DNA of 6,959 bases, from contig CAMYXG010000061.1 of NCBI GenBank assembly GCA_947303225.1, positions 1 through 6,959 on the forward strand, read 5' to 3'. Origin of the DNA: an uncultured Caryophanales bacterium (GTDB lineage: Bacteria; Bacillota_I; Bacilli_A; RF39; UBA660). The first letter of the stretch is position 1, and the number at the start of each line of letters is the position of its first letter. The translations under genes and the position numbers were made by a program. Below are positions 1 to 5,127 of the stretch, piece after piece. The notes beneath the pieces were generated by a model that saw only the letters and a list, made by a program, of their open reading frames with translations, was not told the DNA's origin and ran no database searches.

Positions 1-1
1 G

Positions 2-205
2 TCTTTTTCAAATAAAAAAGTAGATTCGTTGATGCTCTTAAATACAATATATTATATATTAATAATTACAGATAATTATAAGGATTATTTGGGCAAAATA
101 ATTTATGTAAAAAATTCAAAAGACTTATCATCAGCAGATACGACATTTAGTCAGGATATAAATCGCTTTTATGTCAAAAAGAAGTATTCAAGAATCAAAA
201 AATAA
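2..205 (+). CDS. C-terminal end of an unrecognised protein, 5' truncated by the window
   Basis: An open frame enters from the left edge and gives 67 codons before TAA at 203-205. The visible part starts SFSNKKVDSLMLLNTIYYIL and ends in a basic tail (VKKKYSRIKK). A short hydrophobic stretch (LLNTIYYILIIT) lies near the visible start, but it is followed by charged residues and is not a convincing membrane helix. The stop is followed at once by a good hairpin terminator, which supports this being the real end of a gene. I do not recognise the family and the N-terminal part is missing, so no function can be given. The frame is short and could in principle be chance, but its position just before a terminator makes a gene end more likely. 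Confidence 0.6.
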   Translation, partial: SFSNKKVDSLMLLNTIYYILIITDNYKDYLGKIIYVKNSKDLSSADTTFSQDINRFYVKKKYSRIKK

Positions 206-234
206 AAAATCGGATTATCCGATTTTTATTTTCT
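205..234. terminator. Bidirectional intrinsic terminator between convergent genes
   Basis: A ten-base-pair stem (205-214 with 218-227, core ATCGGA/TCCGAT) closes a three-base loop. On the plus strand it runs into T-rich sequence (223-232). On the minus strand it is followed by the complement of the A-run at 197-210, also T-rich. It therefore suits both the plus-strand gene ending at 205 and the minus-strand gene ending at 226. The right arm overlaps the stop codon of the minus-strand gene (226-228), a very tight convergent arrangement. Confidence 0.85.
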
Positions 235-540
235 TATAAATTGTCTATCTTTGTATTTATAACTGCAATTTGTTTGCAGATGGCCACGGGTAAATTTCAT
301 ACCTACAACAACAGTATCGGTTAGTTCATTAATGCCAATCCATTCTGGAAAACTGTGTTCCATGTCAGTCACTAGCATAATAGCTGGTAATATTTCATCC
401 TTTGAACATTCAATCTCTGCAGTTTCTTCTTCTAACATATCGTATATAGCTAGGGTATATGATTCGTTATAGTTTTTTTCTAAATACTTTTTAATTTCTT
501 CAAAACTTTTTTGACCATATGATAGTTTTAATTCTTTCAT
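226..540 (-). CDS. Small hypothetical protein, 104 aa
   Basis: The frame starts at ATG (538-540) behind a perfect AAGGAGGT ribosome binding site (complement of 547-554) and ends at TAA inside the shared terminator. The product is small and soluble, with no signal peptide or membrane segment. The N-terminal half is acidic and probably helical (around residues 12-45, SFEEIKKYLEKNY then DMLEEETAEIE). The C-terminal half reads like beta strands (TDTVVVGMKFTRGHLQ) and ends in a basic tail (KYKDRQFIRK). I recognise no catalytic motif or family. It is the only intact minus-strand gene in the window and is transcribed alone from its own promoter. Its size and position would fit an antitoxin, immunity protein or regulator, but nothing in the sequence shows that. 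Confidence 0.8.
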   Translation of the reverse strand: MKELKLSYGQKSFEEIKKYLEKNYNESYTLAIYDMLEEETAEIECSKDEILPAIMLVTDMEHSFPEWIGINELTDTVVVGMKFTRGHLQTNCSYKYKDRQFIRK

Positions 541-563
541 AATAATACCTCCTTATTAGTCAT

Positions 564-594
564 ATTATATCATTAATCACGATATTTTAATCAA
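564..594 (-). promoter_or_regulatory. Promoter of the 226-540 gene
   Basis: Read on the minus strand there is a perfect -10 box TATAAT (complement of 564-569) about 23 bases upstream of the start codon. A TTGATT -35-like box (complement of 589-594) lies 19 bases further upstream. The spacing is two bases longer than ideal, so the -35 assignment is less certain than the -10. The promoter overlaps the tail of the apparent gene remnant at 577-766. Confidence 0.55.
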
Positions 595-676
595 TAAATC
601 TCTTTTTGCGGTCTCTATATTCAACGCTAGTTTACCTACAGTATCATCCTTATTTTTTTGATTTATAAAATAAAGC

Positions 677-712
677 AAAAAAATACAATTTTGAGACCTT
701 AGGCTCAAAATT
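677..712 (-). terminator. Terminator-like hairpin on the minus strand, inside the gene remnant
   Basis: AATTTTGAG (687-695) pairs with CTCAAAATT (704-712), with two further G-C pairs inside (697-698 with 702-703) around a TTA loop and one bulged A. On the minus strand the hairpin is followed after three bases by seven T residues (complement of 677-683). This is the form of an intrinsic terminator for leftward transcription. It lies within the apparent coding remnant, so it may be fortuitous, or it may block antisense transcription away from the leader promoter at 757-785. Confidence 0.35.
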
Positions 713-713
713 A

Positions 714-739
714 GAAGATGAAACTACAGGTGCATCTTC
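714..739. repeat. Perfect 7-bp inverted repeat beside the 687-712 hairpin
   Basis: GAAGATG (714-720) is repeated inverted as CATCTTC (733-739) around a 12-base loop. It sits one base from the preceding hairpin. It could be an operator-like dyad just upstream of the 757-785 promoter, or a coincidence of the decayed coding sequence. The only evidence for a role is its position. Confidence 0.3.
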
Positions 740-756
740 CCATACATAAAAACTAT

Positions 757-785
757 TTGCTTTTTCTTAAAAACTTTGTTATACT
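757..785 (+). promoter_or_regulatory. Promoter of the methyltransferase leader
   Basis: TTGCTT (757-762) and TATACT (780-785) are separated by exactly 17 bases, giving a good sigma-A-type promoter. Transcription would begin near 791-793, just at the 5' arm of the first hairpin of the leader RNA. This leaves an untranslated leader of about 185 bases before the methyltransferase start codon, unusually long for this window, where other leaders are about 15-25 bases. Confidence 0.75.
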
Positions 786-851
786 AAAAGCGTAATAAAT
801 CAATTAGTTATTCGCGTTTTATTACCGGGACACTCTATAGTGGGGTTAATA

Positions 852-884
852 ATGATAAGAACCTTAGAATCTCATCATGAATAA
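852..884 (+). CDS. Candidate leader peptide MIRTLESHHE
   Basis: ATG at 852-854 is followed by nine codons and TAA (882-884), giving MIRTLESHHE. A weak ribosome binding site, GGGG at 842-845, lies six bases before the start. Codons 3-5 (AGA ACC TTA) overlap the 5' arm of the terminator hairpin at 857-864. A ribosome held on the first codons would therefore cover that arm and favour read-through into the methyltransferase gene. Such short upstream ORFs are known from attenuators of antibiotic-resistance genes in Firmicutes. That this one is translated is inferred from start, spacing and position, since a frame this short can arise by chance. Confidence 0.45.
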   Translation: MIRTLESHHE

Positions 885-944
885 CAAATTTAACACAAAA
901 TTTTTGTGGTAGATTTTGTCGTTCATGAAAGGAGGTTCTTTTTT
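857..944 (+). terminator. Long intrinsic terminator (attenuator) before the methyltransferase gene
   Basis: The base stem AAGAACCT (857-864) pairs with AGGTTCTT (933-940) and runs directly into six T residues (939-944). Inside, 875-888 pairs with 915-928 (14 positions, one A-C mismatch and one G-T pair), capped by CACAA (894-898) with TTGTG (904-908). The nested complementarity is too extensive to be accidental. It lies 32 bases before the methyltransferase start and does not follow any gene, so it must act on the leader transcript itself. The base stem is only moderately strong (three G-C pairs), which fits a regulated rather than an absolute stop. Confidence 0.65.
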
Positions 945-976
945 AATACCACAGTAATATAGAAAGAAGGTAAATT

Positions 977-1741
977 ATGAAACAAATAGAAGAAAAAGAG
1001 TATTATGAAGAAATAAAAGATTGGGATTTCTCAAAATTTGAAATTGAAAGTGAAGTATTAACTGATTGGGATTTATATGAAATATTAAATGGAGTCGCAA
1101 CAAAAAAATCTAGAATACTAGATTTAGGAACTGGTGGGGGAGAAAAAGTATTAGAATACTATCCAGATTGTGAAGAAATACTTGGTACTGATTTATCAGA
1201 AGGAATGATAGAAACCGCTAATAGAAATTTAAAAGAAAGTGGTAGAAGTAATATAACATTCCGTTTAATGGATAATCTAAACATGGATGTACCGGATGAT
1301 TACTTTGATATTGTAGTTGCGCGTCATACACCAACTGATCCAAAACAAATAATAAAATGTTTAAAAAAAGGTGGATACCTTTTAATACGTGGAGTAGACA
1401 AAGATGATTGCTGGAGTTTAAAAATGGCATTTGGAAGGGGACTTGCATACGATGATTCTAAACCAATAAGCATAATAGATTATGAGAATGTATTAAATGC
1501 AGGCTTTAAAGATGTAGAACTAGTTCCAATACATGAAAGAGAATATTTTAAAAATGAATATTTATTTAAAGCATTCTTAAGAAAAGTACCAATCATAGAT
1601 GATTTTAGTTGTGATAATAAAGATTATTATTCAAAAGATTTAGACGAAGAAACATTAAATCATTACATAAGTGAAAACACTTACAATGGAAAAATAAGAC
1701 TCTTAAGACGTTATTATGGAATAACAGCAAGAAAGGATTAA
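977..1741 (+). CDS. Class I SAM-dependent methyltransferase, 254 aa, substrate unknown
   Basis: The start ATG follows an AGAAGG ribosome binding site with seven-base spacing. The fold is a Rossmann-type class I methyltransferase. Motif I, the SAM glycine loop, is ILDLGTGGGE (residues 47-56). The acidic residue ending strand 2 is D72 in GTDLS, and MDN (98-100) is the likely adenine-contact site. Strand 4 is FDIVVARH (110-117), and KGGYLLIRG (131-139) is the usual post-motif hairpin. An N-terminal extension of about 45 residues (YYEEIKDWDFSKF) and a C-terminal region with basic RLLRRYYG may recognise the substrate. There is no zinc finger of the RlmA type and no NPPY motif of N6-adenine methylases, so I cannot name the substrate; small molecules and RNA are both possible. 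The long attenuator-like leader suggests inducible expression, for example by a translation inhibitor. It is transcribed alone and ends in its own terminator. Confidence 0.85.
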   Translation: MKQIEEKEYYEEIKDWDFSKFEIESEVLTDWDLYEILNGVATKKSRILDLGTGGGEKVLEYYPDCEEILGTDLSEGMIETANRNLKESGRSNITFRLMDNLNMDVPDDYFDIVVARHTPTDPKQIIKCLKKGGYLLIRGVDKDDCWSLKMAFGRGLAYDDSKPISIIDYENVLNAGFKDVELVPIHEREYFKNEYLFKAFLRKVPIIDDFSCDNKDYYSKDLDEETLNHYISENTYNGKIRLLRRYYGITARKD

Positions 1742-1756
1742 TTATTAATCCTTTTT
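1735..1756 (+). terminator. Intrinsic terminator of the methyltransferase gene
   Basis: GGATTA (1735-1740) pairs with TAATCC (1746-1751) around a five-base loop, followed by five T residues (1752-1756). The left arm includes most of the stop codon. A second T-run lies at 1776-1781 without a clear stem of its own, possibly a back-up or a worn second terminator. Confidence 0.75.
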
Positions 1757-1782
1757 GTGTTACTAAGTATTAATCTTTTTTA

Positions 1783-1811
1783 TTGCTAATAAAAAACTAT
1801 TATGTTATAAT
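1783..1811 (+). promoter_or_regulatory. Promoter of the tandem paralogue operon
   Basis: TTGCTA (1783-1788) and a perfect TATAAT (1806-1811) are 17 bases apart. The -35 box begins two bases after the T-run at 1776-1781. The transcript would start near 1818 with a short leader holding only the AAGGGAG ribosome binding site (1824-1830). Confidence 0.8.
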
Positions 1812-1835
1812 AGTGGACAATTTAAGGGAGAATTT

Positions 1836-2579
1836 ATGGAAAACAGAAATTATAGAGTTAATATAAAAAATATATATGTAGGTAATTTACTGGGTGGTAT
1901 AAATCCTAGTAAGATAGTTACAACTAGTAGAGTTTGTTATCTTGAAGAAAGACTTAAAAAAAGATTTATGTCAAATAGAACATATATGTTAGATAAGATG
2001 CAAAAACATTTAGAATACAATGGTGATGGTTACTGTGAAATTGGAGATTATGCTTTTCGTAGAAATATGTTATTCACATTAGATGGAAATAGACATGCAG
2101 ATGATTTATTATATGATTCACCACATTATCCAGTATTAAATATAAGCCCTGATGAAGATTGTTTAAAATCAACTATATTTATTGCTAATGAAACATATGA
2201 GTTATATGAATTATTAAAATATTTTGGTTATCCAGAAGAGCTTGGATATGATGATATATTAAAAATTAGAAATACATTTTTTAATTGTGATTATGTACTA
2301 GATAATTCTTCAATGTATGGTAGAGAAGAAACAGAAATGTTTGGTAGTCCGCTTTCTGTGTTTGATTCTCATGGATATTGCAGAGGATTTAATAGACCAA
2401 TAGGAAATAGTGCTTTCCCAGAAAGTTATTTCTTTATGTTACTTCATAATAACGATCGCTTTATTGCTGATTATAGTAGAAAAGTTGAAGGCGATGCTCC
2501 ATACTTTGGAGAAGTGGTTGATAGATTTAAGCCTTGTGATGAAGAAGGTATAGTTAAAAGTTTAGGAACTATTAAATAG
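1836..2579 (+). CDS. Hypothetical protein, 247 aa, first of a tandem paralogous pair
   Basis: ATG follows AAGGGAG with five-base spacing, and the frame ends in TAG. The product is soluble, with no signal peptide or membrane segment, and is rich in Tyr, Asn, Asp and Glu. Three blocks are shared with the next gene: an N-terminal block (NYRVNIKNIYVG, then INPSKI), a central block from HADDLLYDSPHYPVLN through TYELYELLK to LKIRN and CDYVLDN, and a C-terminal RFKP...EEG.VKSLGTIK. The parts between blocks differ, here including ERLKKRFMSNRTYMLDKMQKHL. I do not recognise the family, and no known catalytic signature is visible. Conserved His-Tyr (SPHYP) and Cys-Asp-Tyr residues are candidates for function only because they are kept in both copies. 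It is the first gene of a two-gene transcript. Confidence 0.85.
   Translation: MENRNYRVNIKNIYVGNLLGGINPSKIVTTSRVCYLEERLKKRFMSNRTYMLDKMQKHLEYNGDGYCEIGDYAFRRNMLFTLDGNRHADDLLYDSPHYPVLNISPDEDCLKSTIFIANETYELYELLKYFGYPEELGYDDILKIRNTFFNCDYVLDNSSMYGREETEMFGSPLSVFDSHGYCRGFNRPIGNSAFPESYFFMLLHNNDRFIADYSRKVEGDAPYFGEVVDRFKPCDEEGIVKSLGTIK
2101..2146 (+). repeat. 46-bp direct repeat within the paralogues, copy 1
   Basis: This stretch matches 2865-2910 at 44 of 46 positions, including an unbroken 28-base identity at its start. It encodes the conserved DLLYDSPHYPVLN block. The DNA-level identity is higher than in the rest of the two genes, pointing to a fairly recent duplication, strong constraint or local gene conversion. 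Confidence 0.9.
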
Positions 2580-2596
2580 AGATTGTTGGTGATACT

Positions 2597-3295
2597 ATGA
2601 AAGATAGAAATTATAAAGTTAATATAAAAGATATATATGTTGGGGATGTATGTGGTATAGATCCTAGTAAAATAAAATTTGCTAAAGATGGTGCCTATAT
2701 GTGTTTTGTAAAACCAGAAGAAAAAGGCTTTCGTCTTTGGTATATAAATAGACCACATTATTGGAAACAAAAAGATCAATTAGATTATCATGTTGGTGCT
2801 TGCCATTGGAATGTTCCTTTTAATCGTAGTATGTTATTTGTTTTAGACGAAGAAGGGCATGCAAATGATTTATTATATGATTCACCACATTACCCAGTAT
2901 TAAATTTAAGTAAAAATGAGGATTGCTTAAATCAAAAAATATGTATTTGTATGCAAACATATGAGTTATATGAACTATTAAAACATTGGGGATTTCCTGA
3001 TGAAATTGGCTATGAGGAAGTTTTAAAAATAAGAAATAAATTCTTTAGTTGTGACTATATTCTAGATAACTGTGAGTACTATGGAGTTATTGAAACAGAT
3101 CCACGTGAAACAGGTAGAGCAACGACAGATTCAAAAGGGAATCATAGAACATTTAATATGGACAAAGAGGATAGTGTTATGGCACCTTGCTTTTTTCAAA
3201 TGATGTGGGATCATAGAGATTTTAGAACTACTGATAAATTTAAACCTCGTGAAGAAGAAGGACCAGTTAAAAGTTTAGGGACTATAAAGCAATAA
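2597..3295 (+). CDS. Hypothetical protein, 232 aa, second of a tandem paralogous pair
   Basis: The start lies 17 bases after the stop of the first paralogue, with a GGTGAT-type ribosome binding site (2588-2593) and no terminator or promoter between, so the two are co-transcribed. It shares with its neighbour NYKVNIKDIYVG, DPSKI, the HANDLLYDSPHYPVLN to YILDN block and the ending KFKP..EEGPVKSLGTIK. In the central block, from the His of HA(D/N)DLL to YG after LDN, I count 51 identical residues of 76 by hand. The segment after the N-terminal block is specific to this copy (FRLWYINRPHYWKQKDQLDYHVGACHW region), as is the part before the C-terminal block (METs and aromatic residues around MAPCFFQMMWDHRDF). 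Function and family are unknown. Retention of both copies with unlike variable parts suggests divergence in specificity rather than simple redundancy. Confidence 0.85.
   Translation: MKDRNYKVNIKDIYVGDVCGIDPSKIKFAKDGAYMCFVKPEEKGFRLWYINRPHYWKQKDQLDYHVGACHWNVPFNRSMLFVLDEEGHANDLLYDSPHYPVLNLSKNEDCLNQKICICMQTYELYELLKHWGFPDEIGYEEVLKIRNKFFSCDYILDNCEYYGVIETDPRETGRATTDSKGNHRTFNMDKEDSVMAPCFFQMMWDHRDFRTTDKFKPREEEGPVKSLGTIKQ
2865..2910 (+). repeat. 46-bp direct repeat within the paralogues, copy 2
   Basis: This is the partner of 2101-2146, with mismatches at two positions only. The two copies are 764 bases apart in the same orientation, so recombination between them would produce a single fused gene. Confidence 0.9.
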
Positions 3296-3315
3296 AAGAC
3301 ACATTGTGTCTTTTT
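3294..3315 (+). terminator. Intrinsic terminator of the paralogue operon
   Basis: AAAAGACAC (3294-3302) pairs with GTGTCTTTT (3306-3314) around a three-base loop and ends in five T residues. The left arm begins inside the stop codon of the second paralogue. Confidence 0.85.
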
Positions 3316-3318
3316 AAT

Positions 3319-3347
3319 TTGACTTATAAATTCTTGTATGATAATAT
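3319..3347 (+). promoter_or_regulatory. Promoter of the 3373-4149 gene
   Basis: TTGACT (3319-3324) is the best -35 box in the window. It is followed at 17 bases by TAATAT (3342-3347), a weaker -10. The -35 starts four bases after the preceding terminator. The promoter lies inside the longer open frame that begins at 3304, which is one reason for rejecting that upstream start. Confidence 0.65.
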
Positions 3348-3372
3348 AAGCGCTAATCAAAGGGGAGATATT

Positions 3373-4149
3373 ATGAAATTATATAGAGCTACACCAGATC
3401 AATTAGGAAATTTAAGTTGGGTTAAAGGGTTTTGTGAGGATGCTTGTTATAAAATGGGATACATAAATGATTCTAAAGTAAGAGTTTTTTCTTTAGATGG
3501 GTTTGAGCTTGATCCAAATATATTATATAGAAGACCTGCGGGGAAGTTTTTCTATAAAGAACCATGGGATGCAGTGTTTTGTTCTTCAAGAATGCATGGT
3601 GGCTATAATTTGGTTAGAATACTTGAATATGAATTCCCAGATGAAATAGTAAACAAGTCAATAAGAGGTTTTGGTTTATATAGTGGGAGATATGTACCAG
3701 AAGCTAAAATACCGTATGAAGTATTAGAAAAAGAAGGAGTTTTAGAAACTCCATTAGATCCAGAATTAGAGGCTCAATTAAGAAAAACAAAGTTTGAGAT
3801 ACTTAGAGAGTCATTAGAACTATATAAAACTGTAAAACAATGGCCACAATCAAAAAGCCCTGTTGAAAGAATTGAACAAATATTAAATGAAGAACCAGAA
3901 ACATGTGATGCTATTCACAATATATATATGAAAGAACTTAAGAGATTAATTAAATGCCCATATATAACTGGTAGAACATTCGCAGTAACTAGACAGCATC
4001 GTTATGACATGATTGATGATGAATTTTTGATACCATATTCAAATGGAGTCTTAACCAAAGAAAATTACGAAGAGTGGAAAAACACATGTGAAAAAGTATA
4101 TCGATTAGAATGTCGTTATCATTCATTACATGATGTAGATTGGAAGTAA
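3373..4149 (+). CDS. Hypothetical protein, 258 aa
   Basis: The open frame extends upstream to an ATG at 3304, but that codon lies in the terminator loop of the previous operon and ahead of the promoter. The ATG at 3373, behind AGGGGAG (3361-3367), is the real start and gives MKLYRATPDQ. The protein is soluble. The N-terminal half (to about residue 110) is mixed and rich in Gly and aromatics (SLDGFELDPNILYRRP, AVFCSSRMHGGYN, GFGLYSGRYVPE). The middle (about 115-195) is charged and helical (PELEAQLRKTKFEILRESL). The C-terminal part is rich in His, Arg and Tyr (TRQHRYDMIDDEF, ECRYHSLHDVDW). I recognise no family. The segment FSLDG....NILY..P faintly recalls the LDG....DLLYDSP block of the preceding paralogues, but too weakly to claim homology. 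It is a single-gene unit with its own promoter and terminator. Confidence 0.85.
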   Translation: MKLYRATPDQLGNLSWVKGFCEDACYKMGYINDSKVRVFSLDGFELDPNILYRRPAGKFFYKEPWDAVFCSSRMHGGYNLVRILEYEFPDEIVNKSIRGFGLYSGRYVPEAKIPYEVLEKEGVLETPLDPELEAQLRKTKFEILRESLELYKTVKQWPQSKSPVERIEQILNEEPETCDAIHNIYMKELKRLIKCPYITGRTFAVTRQHRYDMIDDEFLIPYSNGVLTKENYEEWKNTCEKVYRLECRYHSLHDVDWK

Positions 4150-4156
4150 GAATTTT

Positions 4157-4186
4157 AAAAAGAGACTAAATACTTAGTCTTTTTTC
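4157..4186 (+). terminator. Intrinsic terminator of the 3373-4149 gene
   Basis: The core stem AGACTAA (4163-4169) pairs with TTAGTCT (4174-4180) around ATAC. It is extended by A-T pairs from 4157-4161 and runs into a T-run (4180-4185). The same GACTAA/TTAGTC stem recurs in the terminator at 5047-5068. Confidence 0.9.
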
Positions 4187-4215
4187 TTGCTTTATAATTC
4201 CCTTTATTGTATAAT
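4187..4215 (+). promoter_or_regulatory. Promoter of the 4240-5052 gene
   Basis: TTGCTT (4187-4192) and a perfect TATAAT (4210-4215) are 17 bases apart. The -35 box starts one base after the terminator T-run, so terminator and promoter form one compact block. The block's first 20 bases (4180-4199) are repeated with one change at 5769-5788. Confidence 0.8.
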
Positions 4216-4239
4216 AGAAAATAATTATTGGAGGGTATT

Positions 4240-5052
4240 ATGTTTAAAAAGAACAAAGTTAACGGATCAAAAACAGTTGTTGAATTGAGTGCAATTGAAC
4301 AAGAAGTTATGAAAGAACCTTTTGTAAAGGGTAAATTTATTTTAGATGACGAAGATGTTATTATGGTCATAAATCCGACTGATACTCATGATGGGTATAG
4401 CATGGTTCATAAAAGATTAGTAAATGGTCAATTAGTAGAAATTAAAAGATGGCCAATAAGAAGTTATTTTTATGGTTATTGTACTAAAGATGTTATAGTA
4501 GAGGGATTAAATCTATTTAAAACACAAGGTGTAACTGGTGATAGTATGGCATCATTATATGACTATAAAGCAGGTGAATTTGTTGTTCAACCACAAGTAT
4601 GGGATTCAATCACAGAAGGAACAAAAGGACAATATTTAGAAAATTATAATGGCTTTTTAGCAGGCTTTAGAGTTCATTCAGATTATGAATCTGATGATGT
4701 ATATCACTATGATAATCCTGTAACAGGAGAAAAAGTAGTAGAGTGTCATTCTATTTGTACTGATACATTTTATGCAATGTTAAATACAGATGGTACTATT
4801 AGAGGTAATAAATTATTTTATGGTTCTTCATTTTCAAGAATAAGAGAAATAATTGATTTAGGTGGTTATGCATCAGTAGAGGATTTTAAAGATAATGTTC
4901 GTAAAGAATGTAATGATAAAAAGAAAAAATCTAAAGAAGCATACTATCAATTATTAGCAGATAGAAATGATGGTAGTATCTCACCATATCTAGATAGTGA
5001 AGTAAACAATATATTAAAATTAGGTAAGATGCCTGCTAAACAAACTGACTAA
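4240..5052 (+). CDS. Hypothetical protein, 270 aa, possibly beta-repeat (WG-like)
   Basis: A longer frame could begin with TTG at 4228, but that triplet lies in the ribosome binding site (TTGGAGGG, 4228-4235). The ATG at 4240, five bases downstream, is the better start and gives MFKKNKVNGS. The protein is soluble. The central part (about residues 100-195) has strand-rich segments ending in short turns, such as SLYDYKAGEFVVQPQVWDSI (105-124) and TDTFYAMLNTDGTIRG (174-189). This pattern of hydrophobic strands, a Gly turn, then W/YDSI loosely resembles WG (KWG) repeats, but I would not assign the family. The C-terminal region (about 217-235) is a lysine-rich charged helix (KDNVRKECNDKKKKSKEAY). 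Function is unknown. It is transcribed alone. Confidence 0.85.
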   Translation: MFKKNKVNGSKTVVELSAIEQEVMKEPFVKGKFILDDEDVIMVINPTDTHDGYSMVHKRLVNGQLVEIKRWPIRSYFYGYCTKDVIVEGLNLFKTQGVTGDSMASLYDYKAGEFVVQPQVWDSITEGTKGQYLENYNGFLAGFRVHSDYESDDVYHYDNPVTGEKVVECHSICTDTFYAMLNTDGTIRGNKLFYGSSFSRIREIIDLGGYASVEDFKDNVRKECNDKKKKSKEAYYQLLADRNDGSISPYLDSEVNNILKLGKMPAKQTD

Positions 5053-5068
5053 GCAATTAGTCTTTTTT
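5047..5068 (+). terminator. Intrinsic terminator of the 4240-5052 gene
   Basis: GACTAA (5047-5052) pairs with TTAGTC (5057-5062) around GCAA and runs into six T residues (5063-5068). The left arm contains the stop codon itself, so stop and terminator overlap completely. Confidence 0.9.
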
Positions 5069-5069
5069 A

Positions 5070-5099
5070 TTGATTATAATATTTTTAATGTGATATAAT
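5070..5099 (+). promoter_or_regulatory. Promoter of the 5128-5745 gene
   Basis: TTGATT (5070-5075) and TATAAT (5094-5099) are 18 bases apart. The TG at 5091-5092 makes an extended -10 (TGATATAAT), which would compensate for the imperfect -35. The -35 begins two bases after the terminator T-run. Confidence 0.75.
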
Positions 5100-5127
5100 T
5101 AGTATGTAATATATAGTAGGAGGATTT

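Larger units (their letters stand above)
577..766 (-). pseudogene. Frameshifted C-terminal remnant of an unrecognised minus-strand gene
   Basis: On the minus strand one frame reads SFYVWEDAPVVSSSNFEPK, then VSKLYFFALFYKSKK and a stop. Directly after it the next frame reads KDDTVGKLALNIETAKRD and LLIKIS before TGA (complement of 577-579). Both pieces look like real protein in composition. Removing one base from the A7 tract (complement of 653-659) fuses them into one continuous tail of about 60 residues. There is no start codon or ribosome binding site for the first piece, and the frame is closed upstream by a stop (complement of 767-769). I read this as the decayed 3' end of a gene whose 5' part has been lost. 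The family is unknown. Alternatives are chance open frames in A+T-rich DNA, or transcriptional slippage on the A7 run in a gene that was once longer. Confidence 0.45.
786..944 (+). ncRNA. Structured attenuator-like leader RNA of the methyltransferase gene
   Basis: Several pairings can be drawn by hand. GTAATAAA (792-799) pairs perfectly with TTTATTAC (818-825). CACT (831-834) pairs with AGTG (839-842). GGTT (844-847) pairs with AACC (860-863), with two extra G-T pairs outside. The last overlaps the 5' arm (857-864) of the long terminator hairpin that ends at 944, so the two structures exclude each other, as in terminator/antiterminator switches. A ten-codon upstream ORF (852-884) runs through the switching segment. 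I do not recognise a known riboswitch class; the T-box consensus (AGGGUGGNACCGCG) is absent. The most likely reading is ribosome-mediated transcription attenuation of the downstream gene. A ligand-binding riboswitch or an independent small RNA remain alternatives. Confidence 0.6.

Noticed and set aside
786..944. T-box or known riboswitch in the methyltransferase leader
   Set aside because: The conserved T-box sequence is absent and I recognise no aptamer core; attenuation through the upstream ORF fits better.
925..957. Second short frame in the leader, MKGGSFLIPQ
   Set aside because: It has no ribosome binding site and starts inside the 3' arm of the terminator structure, so translation is unsupported.
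1218..1448. Minus-strand open frame within the methyltransferase gene
   Set aside because: It is antisense to a gene with clear methyltransferase motifs and has low-complexity hydrophobic composition and no start signals.
2471..2779. Minus-strand open frame across the paralogue boundary
   Set aside because: It is antisense to both paralogues, and its Ile/Tyr/Phe-rich composition is that expected of reverse-read A+T-rich codons.
3304..3372. Upstream ATG extending the 258-aa protein by 23 residues
   Set aside because: The codon lies in the loop of the previous operon's terminator and ahead of the promoter at 3319-3347. The ATG at 3373 has a good AGGGGAG site.
4228..4239. TTG start adding four residues to the 270-aa protein
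   Set aside because: The TTG is part of the ribosome binding site TTGGAGGG that serves the ATG at 4240.
4155..4370. Minus-strand open frame across a junction
   Set aside because: It overlaps the terminator, promoter and start of a well-supported plus-strand gene and has no ribosome binding site of its own.
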